DNA of 7,763 nucleotides. Source: JBJKRW01 sp046704445 (GTDB lineage Bacteria; Patescibacteriota; Microgenomatia; UBA1406; GWC2-37-13). The DNA is taken from NCBI GenBank assembly GCA_046704445.1, contig JBJKRW010000089.1, forward strand, positions 1-7,763. The letters are read 5' to 3'. Shown one piece after another: positions 1 to 4,750 of this stretch (position 1 is its first letter; each line of letters starts with the position of its first letter). Under the pieces are notes generated by a model. The model was not told the DNA's origin. It did not search any database and saw only the letters and a program-made list of their open reading frames with translations. The position numbers and the translations under genes were made by a program.

Positions 1-77
1 GGTGTAGTCTATCATGTATCTATATCTTAATAAATTATTGCATAAAAATAAACAGAACTGGAACATTGATTACATTT

Positions 78-530
78 TTATCTGTTAAGTAACGAATCAT
101 AATACTCGCTTTTTTTGGATTCGCCCAGTTTTTGGTATATGTCTTTCAAATGGCTGAGAGTCGGGTGATAATCCGGCTTGAGTAAATACGCCCTAAGCCA
201 GTAGGTAAGGGCTTCGGGATAATTTTTGTTGTCGAAATATACGAGTCCGATGTTGTCGGCAAAAACCGGATTGGTCGGGTTAAGCATAAGGGAATGTTTC
301 GCCGCGCTTAACGCGGCATCTTTCAGGGAAAGGTCGGCCGACCCGTTGTACTGATATTTTCTGAAAAGAAGGGTTCCGTAAAGGGCCCAGTTTTCCGCGT
401 TCTCGGGATTGGTGCCGACAATTATTTTGGACTGTCTGATTGCCTTGTCAAGCAGTGCGTTCATCTTGGAATGGTTGCACAGTTTTAACGATTGATTTGA
501 GGGAAGTTCACATGAGGAAAACGTGTCCAT
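78..530 (-). CDS. TPR-repeat protein, probably the detached C-terminal half of the upstream ligase-like gene
   Basis: A 150-residue soluble protein with no signal peptide or membrane segment. Two tetratricopeptide-type helical pairs can be seen: about residues 44-88 (from NAENWALYG to SLMLNPTNP, with a long first helix pair) and 87-121 (NPVFADNIG to LLKPDY). A partial third repeat (HPTLSHLKDIYQKLGES) and a charged tail follow. TPRs are protein-protein interaction scaffolds. The ATG at 530 has no convincing ribosome binding site or promoter in front of it. Reading upstream in the same frame gives 12 sense codons (NEYYIKTEIVNS) and then the TAA that ends the membrane protein. TPR domains commonly sit at the C-terminus of O-antigen ligase-family proteins, so this is more likely the tail of that gene than an independent gene. 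It could still be translated separately by reinitiation. The TPR call is firm; separate expression is uncertain. Confidence 0.7.
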   Translation of the reverse strand: MDTFSSCELPSNQSLKLCNHSKMNALLDKAIRQSKIIVGTNPENAENWALYGTLLFRKYQYNGSADLSLKDAALSAAKHSLMLNPTNPVFADNIGLVYFDNKNYPEALTYWLRAYLLKPDYHPTLSHLKDIYQKLGESKKSEYYDSLLNR

Positions 531-566
531 GGAATTGACGATTTCCGTTTTTATGTAATATTCGTT

Positions 567-569
567 TTA
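567..569 (-). other. In-frame TAA separating the ligase-like domain from its TPR domain
   Basis: On the minus strand the codon order is CTG GCG CCC TAA AAC GAA TAT TAC. The 12 codons after the stop contain no other stop, and the next ATG (530) is in the same frame: 39 nt, or 13 codons, separate the two starts of codon 569 and 530. Reading through gives TTLAP-x-NEYYIKTEIVNS, which looks like the loop and second repeat of a TPR. A single-base nonsense change in a once continuous gene of about 633 codons is the simplest explanation. A sequencing or consensus error is possible. Recoding is unlikely, as UAA reassignment is not known in this group and the other genes end normally. Confidence 0.75.
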
Positions 570-1979
570 GGGCGCCAGTGTTGTCGCGGTTACAGAATCG
601 TTACGGCTGAATGCGTCTTCCGCCCGTACAATCGTGATCTGGTTTGAAAGTGAAAATATGCAGTATGCCAGGATGAAAAGCGCAATGGTGTATCTCAGGT
701 ATCGGTTTCTAATCTGTACGGTTTTTTTCGGAGGCGCGTACAGATAAAATACAATAATCCATGTAAACGCGTTCAGCGAAGGAAGCAGAAGATAGAACTG
801 CTGCCAGACCGCAAGGTAGACGAGTATTGTCAGATAGTATATATTTTTTTTATGCCAGGCGGTTCGAAATGCGCCGTACCACAGCAGAATCCAAACTATG
901 ACGGAAAAAATTCCCGTGGTAAAAAACATTTCAAAAAGATGGTTATGAAAATTGGTAAGCAGTATCTGCCACTCTTTGTCCCCTGTCTGCGGAGGGAGTT
1001 TGTATTTCGTATAGTAAAATCCCGAGGTATTTTGCCCGTGACCGAACAGGAAATTCAATGCAGAATCCGGGGAATGCATGTATTCTTTTCCGATAAGATT
1101 AATGATTCCTTTTATTTCTACGCTCCTTCGGAAAATACTGAACTGTTTGATGCGGATTACGTAAAGGAGTCCGATAACGCATGCGATCAAAGCCAGACCG
1201 GTGAAAAGTACGTATCGTTTGTCGGGTTTTGTAAAAAACCGGGTTGCTTTGAGCAGGAGTCCCGCGACGGCTGCCGCGGCGAGGCTTATCCATGCGGTTG
1301 AGGAATACAGAATGTAAAGAACGGTTAACAATAACAATGCGATAAGCAGTTTTGCTACCCTTCTGAAGGGTTTGGCAGGAAACGGTATGTTGACTGCCGG
1401 AACAAGGAGAAGCCCTGTCGCGATTATTCCCGCTTGGGCAACCGGATGGCCTTCGGTCCCCCCCGGTCTTGATAAGAACGCGTTATACTGTGCAATGTCG
1501 TATACGTACCGGTAGAGTACATACAATGCACTCAGGACGGTTCCGCAAAAAAAGTAAAGAATTACCGTATTTCTTTGATTTGCGGAGAGCCTTTTGAAGA
1601 TCCATGCGAGAACGAGAAACGAGGGGATATAAAAAAGGTTCAGACCTTCAAACGGATACAGTCCCCAAAACGCCACGGACCGGATGCCGGAAAACATGTA
1701 CGCGAAGATGTTAATGCACAAAAAAAGCAAAAGGTACCGGTCAAGTCTGTCAACTTTGTAGGCTTTGCTTGTTACGAGCAGGAAAATTTCTGAAAGCAAA
1801 AGAATTGCGGATCCTGCGGTAAGTACGGCGAGTTTCGGCAGATTGAATGCGTCATAGAATAAGGGAACGAAAAGCACCAGACAATCAAGCAGCATAAATC
1901 CGAGAAGATGTGTTTGAAAAGTGCGGATATGATTCAACGAAGTCCTTATGGATTTCATGTAATTATTATAATTTGTCAA
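567..1979 (-). CDS. O-antigen ligase/polymerase-family (Wzy/WaaL-like) polytopic membrane protein
   Basis: A 470-residue inner-membrane protein with about 10-12 hydrophobic segments, for example near residues 24-42, 48-70, 81-97, 115-127, 138-158, 180-196, 210-222, 228-243, 257-275, 350-370, 380-399, 403-415 and 429-445. Family marks of the Wzy_C/O-antigen ligase group are a RPGGTEGHP loop (171-179), a TAWISL segment (228-233), a FGHGQNT segment (312-318) and the HNHLFEMFFTTG motif (345-356). The last resembles the conserved HN-x-L-E-x-x-x-x-x-G site. These proteins transfer or polymerise lipid-linked glycans at the outer face of the membrane; the substrate here is unknown. The first possible start is a TTG (1979) overlapping the miaA stop. 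An ATG at 1958 (463 residues) is an alternative and sits 6 nt after a TATAAT. The C-terminus ends in what looks like the first helix of a TPR (RAEDAFSRND), cut by TAA at 567-569. Confidence 0.8.
   Translation of the reverse strand: MTNYNNYMKSIRTSLNHIRTFQTHLLGFMLLDCLVLFVPLFYDAFNLPKLAVLTAGSAILLLSEIFLLVTSKAYKVDRLDRYLLLFLCINIFAYMFSGIRSVAFWGLYPFEGLNLFYIPSFLVLAWIFKRLSANQRNTVILYFFCGTVLSALYVLYRYVYDIAQYNAFLSRPGGTEGHPVAQAGIIATGLLLVPAVNIPFPAKPFRRVAKLLIALLLLTVLYILYSSTAWISLAAAAVAGLLLKATRFFTKPDKRYVLFTGLALIACVIGLLYVIRIKQFSIFRRSVEIKGIINLIGKEYMHSPDSALNFLFGHGQNTSGFYYTKYKLPPQTGDKEWQILLTNFHNHLFEMFFTTGIFSVIVWILLWYGAFRTAWHKKNIYYLTILVYLAVWQQFYLLLPSLNAFTWIIVFYLYAPPKKTVQIRNRYLRYTIALFILAYCIFSLSNQITIVRAEDAFSRNDSVTATTLAP
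1965..1970 (-). promoter_or_regulatory. Weak candidate -10 box in front of the ligase-like gene
   Basis: The minus strand has a perfect TATAAT 6 nt before the ATG at 1958. No -35 lies at 16-18 bp: the nearest TTGACG (1984-1989) is only 13 bp away, and there is no TG extension. It may be chance in an AT-rich junction. If real, it would give a leaderless mRNA and favour the ATG at 1958 over the TTG at 1979. Confidence 0.25.
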
Positions 1980-2953
1980 TCGACGTCAATCCACGAAATC
2001 AGCGGGTCTTTTTTCATAAACGTAAGCTGGCGGTTGGCGTATTGTATTTCCTTGTTGATCCAATCTTCTTGCGCTTGACGGAGCGTCAGTTTTCCCTCGA
2101 GATGCGCCAAGATTTGCCGGTATCCGATGGTTTGAAGGCCCGGATCGGTTTTGGAGTATCCCTGTGCCAGAAGATTTTTGACCTCTGCCACTGCTCCCTG
2201 CCGCAGCCGTTTCTCCACTCTTTTTTTGATGATTGTTTTGAGATTGTTTTTATTCCTGAAACGAAGACCGATGCAGTTTAACCGGATATTCATATTAAAT
2301 ATTGAGGATAAACGGGGCGCTTTGTTTCTTTTGAAATCCGACAGAGCTGAAAGAGGAAGATTGTAGGTTTTCTGATAATTGAGAATTTCTATTTTTCTTA
2401 TTAACCTGCGGGGATTGAGTCTGTCGCTGGAGTTCATGCCGGATAACGTGCCGGCGTCGAGTCCGGTAAGAATTTTCTGAAGTTCCGGAACCTTTTTTTG
2501 GTTAAGGGAATCGCGCAGATTTTTGTCTTCCGGAACCCGCTGCGTATCCAGTCCGTACAGCAAGTGATAGAGGTAAAAATATGTTCCGCCGACCAGAATG
2601 GGAGTTTTTCCTCTTTTGAGAATATCCTTGATAATGGGTATCGCACATTGCACGTAATTGTATGAGGAAAAATATTCATCGGGTAAGACAATATCATACA
2701 GCCAGATGAGGACAGACCTAAAAAGGTCTGTCCTAGTTTTGGGTTGATAGAAACCGATGGAAAAGGGGTCCTGTTGAAGGTGGGTGTGAAATACGGAGTT
2801 TTTCGGAATATCCTTGCCGGTTATGATATCGAGTTTTTTGTAGATCTGCCGTGAATCAAAGTTTACGACTTCCCCGTTTTCTTTTTCCGCCTTATTCAAG
2901 GCGTACGCGGTTTTGCCGGTTGCGGTCTGGCCCGTAACGACGATAATTTTCAT
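1976..2953 (-). CDS. miaA: tRNA dimethylallyltransferase (tRNA A37 isopentenyltransferase)
   Basis: A 325-residue cytoplasmic enzyme that transfers the dimethylallyl group of DMAPP to N6 of A37 in tRNAs reading codons that begin with U. Visible motifs: P-loop GQTATGKT (8-15); FDSRQIY (32-38), carrying the catalytic Asp and the Gln of the DSRQ signature; VGGTYFYL (121-128); DRLNPRRLIRKIEI (177-190); a QTIGYRQ segment (274-280); and QYANRQLTF (304-312) near the C-terminus. Length is within the family range. Between the KDIP segment and the YDIVLPDEYFSS segment there is an extra loop (about residues 53-84). Part of it (74-82) is encoded by a perfect palindrome. The ATG overlaps the folD stop by ATGA, so translation is probably coupled to folD. 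No independent ribosome binding site or promoter is visible. A DMAPP source is not seen in the window. Confidence 0.95.
   Translation of the reverse strand: MKIIVVTGQTATGKTAYALNKAEKENGEVVNFDSRQIYKKLDIITGKDIPKNSVFHTHLQQDPFSIGFYQPKTRTDLFRSVLIWLYDIVLPDEYFSSYNYVQCAIPIIKDILKRGKTPILVGGTYFYLYHLLYGLDTQRVPEDKNLRDSLNQKKVPELQKILTGLDAGTLSGMNSSDRLNPRRLIRKIEILNYQKTYNLPLSALSDFKRNKAPRLSSIFNMNIRLNCIGLRFRNKNNLKTIIKKRVEKRLRQGAVAEVKNLLAQGYSKTDPGLQTIGYRQILAHLEGKLTLRQAQEDWINKEIQYANRQLTFMKKDPLISWIDVD
2709..2734 (-). repeat. Palindromic element inside the miaA coding sequence
   Basis: The arms are aggacagacct (2709-2719) and its exact reverse complement aggtctgtcct (2724-2734), around a 4-nt loop. On the transcript this forms an 11-bp hairpin with a UUUU loop. 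It begins exactly at codon 74 of miaA and encodes RTDLFRSV plus most of the next codon, without breaking the frame. It lies in a loop that looks variable between MiaA proteins. It is not followed by a U-tract, so it is not an intrinsic terminator. The form resembles intragenic palindromic repeats such as the Rickettsia RPEs, but only this one copy is present in the window. Confidence 0.8.
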
Positions 2954-3813
2954 TTTTGGAGCGGAACGGCCTCGATGAGATTGTTGAAAAGATAGACAAC
3001 ATCAATAGGACCGAGACCTCCCGGAGTCGGCGTATAGCTGGATGCGATATTTTTGATTTCTTTTTCGTCGTAATCGCCTTTAAGTATTCCGTTTTCCCTG
3101 CGGAGCCCGACGTTTATGAGTATGACACCGGGCTTTATATTTTCCGGATTGATGACTTTTTTTCCGACCGCGGTGATGACAATATCCGCCTCTTTTAAAT
3201 AGGTATCCGCATCCGGAGTTTTTGAGTTTATCCCTATGTAATTTATTTTAAAGTCAGTAAGGGTTTGCCCTATCGGTTTGCCGCCCGTAATACCCCTGCC
3301 TATAAGCACAACTTTTTTGCTTCTCATCATGCGCTTGAAAAAAACGCGATCTTTTTTTGCGTCAACAAGAATTTGATCGTTGAGTTTTTCTCCCGAAAAA
3401 ACGAACTTCAATATGGTGAGAACCGCAAGACCGACAGGAGGGATAAACGGTGATTTATGACGGTGTCCTTCAATTTCTTTTTCTACGTCAATGTAGTTGT
3501 ACACCGTATCGGTTGAAAGCTGTGCGGGGAGGGGTTGTTGAATAATTATGCCGTGGACATTCTGCTGGTCGTTTTGGCGTTTGATTTCGTGTGCAAACTT
3601 TTCAAAAAAAGGCGTGGATTTGTACTGAACCAGTTTGAACGAAAATCCAAGCTTCCGCGCGGTCTTTGCCTTGATTTTCACAAACGACTGCTGATCGCTT
3701 GCGTTTCCGACGAGAAATGCAATAAGTGCAGGTTTTTTCTTGATGACCTTTTTTGCTTTTTTCTTAAGAAGTTTCGCGATATAGTCGGCTATCTTTTTAC
3801 CGTCTAATTTCAT
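2950..3813 (-). CDS. folD: Bifunctional methylene-THF dehydrogenase / methenyl-THF cyclohydrolase, divergent
   Basis: A 287-residue cytoplasmic enzyme interconverting 5,10-methylene-, 5,10-methenyl- and 10-formyl-tetrahydrofolate, which supplies purine synthesis and initiator-tRNA formylation. Visible motifs: VGNAS (35-39); the active-site helix SFVKIKAK (43-50) with the catalytic Lys at 48; HGIIIQQPLP (87-96) with the conserved Gln at 93; the KEIEG segment (112-116); the NAD(P)-binding loop GRGITGGKP (172-180); and TPTPGGLGPID (261-271) near the C-terminus. Compared with E. coli FolD, the active-site Tyr50 position is Phe44, the Asp121 position is Glu115, and the usual PCTP is IPPVG. About 20 extra residues lie between 136 and 167. 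It is the first gene of the minus-strand block, has its own extended -10 element, and overlaps miaA by 4 nt. The family is clear; whether both activities are kept is uncertain. Confidence 0.93.
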   Translation of the reverse strand: MKLDGKKIADYIAKLLKKKAKKVIKKKPALIAFLVGNASDQQSFVKIKAKTARKLGFSFKLVQYKSTPFFEKFAHEIKRQNDQQNVHGIIIQQPLPAQLSTDTVYNYIDVEKEIEGHRHKSPFIPPVGLAVLTILKFVFSGEKLNDQILVDAKKDRVFFKRMMRSKKVVLIGRGITGGKPIGQTLTDFKINYIGINSKTPDADTYLKEADIVITAVGKKVINPENIKPGVILINVGLRRENGILKGDYDEKEIKNIASSYTPTPGGLGPIDVVYLFNNLIEAVPLQK

Positions 3814-3821
3814 TAGCTTTT

Positions 3822-3830
3822 ATTATATCA
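3822..3830 (-). promoter_or_regulatory. Extended -10 promoter of folD-miaA
   Basis: The minus strand reads TGATATAAT, a perfect extended -10 (TG-n-TATAAT). No good -35 is present at 16-18 bp, which is normal for extended -10 promoters. Only 8 nt lie between the hexamer and the folD ATG at 3813, so transcription should start at or within a few bases of the ATG, giving an almost leaderless mRNA without room for a Shine-Dalgarno site. Confidence 0.65.
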
Positions 3831-3873
3831 TACGACAGTTCAAAAAACGAGGTTGATTTGGTAGACAACCTGT

Positions 3874-3892
3874 TTGACATAGAATGTGTCAA
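3874..3892. repeat. Inverted repeat over the -35 box, possible operator
   Basis: TTGACA (3874-3879) is mirrored by TGTCAA (3887-3892) around a 7-nt centre. It covers the -35 and half of the spacer of the plus-strand promoter. Six-base arms are short and one arm is the -35 itself, so chance is a real alternative. No regulator gene is adjacent. Confidence 0.35.
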
Positions 3893-3902
3893 TAAGTATA
3901 AT
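3874..3902 (+). promoter_or_regulatory. Perfect sigma70-type promoter of the plus-strand gene
   Basis: TTGACA (3874-3879), a 17-bp spacer and TATAAT (3897-3902) match the consensus at all 12 positions with ideal spacing. The predicted transcription start is near 3908-3911, directly before the ATG at 3912. This argues against the in-frame TTG at 3858 as the start, although a GAGG lies 5 nt before that TTG. An AAGG at 3903-3906 lies 5 nt before the ATG but would be mostly upstream of the transcript. Confidence 0.75.
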
Positions 3903-3911
3903 AAGGCCGAT

Positions 3912-4676
3912 ATGAAAGAACAAACTCCACATGATTTTGTTACTCTTGCCGCCGGCCATGCTTCTGCTGCCTTATATTTTCAAAATTCACTTGAGGAATA
4001 TGTCGCTTTACTGCGCTTAGAGGAAAATGAGATAGAGGCAATTCGCCGCCGCCGCAATTTTGCCGTGAGCAGAAAGCTTGACGAAGTGAACGCTAAGGAA
4101 AAATTTCTAAAACTCAATTACGGAGTCTTAAAAAGACACGAAATCGCAAACAAAACGGAACGTACATTACCCGTGGTGTCTATGGTGAATCTGGTTGCGG
4201 CACATACTATTTTGCATCATCCCGATCCCCTCGCATTGGCAGATTCGCTTACGACAAACGACGAGATGCTAGTTATTCCTACGCCTTCCTATTTGCCCAA
4301 TGAACAGATAGTATCGGCGGATGACGATCCGCACACTGTTATTATGCAGCTCGGACCCGAAGGTTCGACGGATATTATAGCGTTGGATAATTCATTTGGG
4401 CCGGGAATGAAAGCGCCCCCAAAAACCACGGGCAAATCCTTAACTATTACAGACTATTATATTTTCGGACGAAACCGCCGATATTCTGTAACAATAGGAG
4501 ATAAAGATAAATATGTTTTATATATAGATCCCGGATATGAAGGAGAACAGAATGAAATTAAGGAAAGAATAGAGTCGGTTACACCCGATATACTCATGAA
4601 GTTTTTCGGTAAAGAACAATATGAATATGTATGCTCTCTCATTGCAAAAAGAGCTTCGGGGTTACTATCCACATAA
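3912..4676 (+). CDS. Protein of unknown function, 254 residues
   Basis: I do not recognise a family. The ATG at 3912 is chosen because a consensus promoter lies directly in front of it. A TTG at 3858 would add 18 residues. No signal peptide or membrane helix is seen. Residues 25-82 are strongly charged and look helical, with an Arg-rich patch (IRRRRNF, 44-50) and many Lys and Glu, possibly a coiled coil or nucleic-acid-facing surface. Residues 86-113 are more hydrophobic and hold a His cluster (H98, H102, H103, D105). A Pro/Gly/Asp-rich middle (122-175) with IIALDNSFGPGMK follows. Residues 180-206 look like two or three beta strands (YYIFGRNRRYSVTI, YVLYIDPGY), and the C-terminus (212-248) is helical. 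It is the only plus-strand gene here, is convergent with gyrA and divergent from folD, and has no partner gene. It is real on the grounds of promoter, length and protein-like composition. Confidence 0.8.
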   Translation: MKEQTPHDFVTLAAGHASAALYFQNSLEEYVALLRLEENEIEAIRRRRNFAVSRKLDEVNAKEKFLKLNYGVLKRHEIANKTERTLPVVSMVNLVAAHTILHHPDPLALADSLTTNDEMLVIPTPSYLPNEQIVSADDDPHTVIMQLGPEGSTDIIALDNSFGPGMKAPPKTTGKSLTITDYYIFGRNRRYSVTIGDKDKYVLYIDPGYEGEQNEIKERIESVTPDILMKFFGKEQYEYVCSLIAKRASGLLST

Positions 4677-4717
4677 GTAATATTTTTTGGATTCCCGTTG
4701 TTCCTGATCGTATCGCA

Positions 4718-4744
4718 AGAAAATCTTCGGCACTACGATTTTCT
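4718..4744 (+). terminator. Hairpin between the convergent genes, candidate terminator
   Basis: The arms agaaaatc (4718-4725) and gattttct (4737-4744) pair over 8 bp with an 11-nt loop. A pyrimidine run (ctctcttt, 4745-4752) follows on the plus strand. The stem is A/T-rich and the following tract is not pure T, so intrinsic termination would be weak. Its place between two convergent 3' ends supports the role. Confidence 0.4.
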
Positions 4745-4750
4745 CTCTCT

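Noticed and set aside
51..86. AACAGA / TCTGTT inverted repeat at the end of the TPR frame as a terminator
   Set aside because: Six-base arms around a 24-nt loop are too weak, and the structure reaches into the last codons; no T-run is correctly placed.
567..569. TAA reassigned to an amino acid (alternative genetic code)
   Set aside because: CPR recoding known to me concerns UGA, not UAA. Other genes here (gyrA, ppa) end in TAA at the expected family C-terminus.
852..1301. 149-codon open frame on the plus strand
   Set aside because: It lies wholly inside the ligase-like membrane protein gene on the other strand, has no recognisable motif or start signal, and its composition is that of an antisense shadow.
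2709..2734. The miaA palindrome as an intrinsic terminator or CRISPR-type repeat
   Set aside because: No U-tract follows the hairpin on the miaA strand, it lies in the middle of an intact conserved gene, and there is one copy only.
3838..3843. TTGAAC as the -35 of folD
   Set aside because: Only 10 bp separate it from the -10, far from 16-18 bp. The extended -10 explains the promoter without it.
3858..3911. TTG start with GAGG upstream as the true start of the unknown gene
   Set aside because: A perfect promoter lies within this stretch, with its predicted transcription start next to the ATG at 3912. I keep it only as an alternative.
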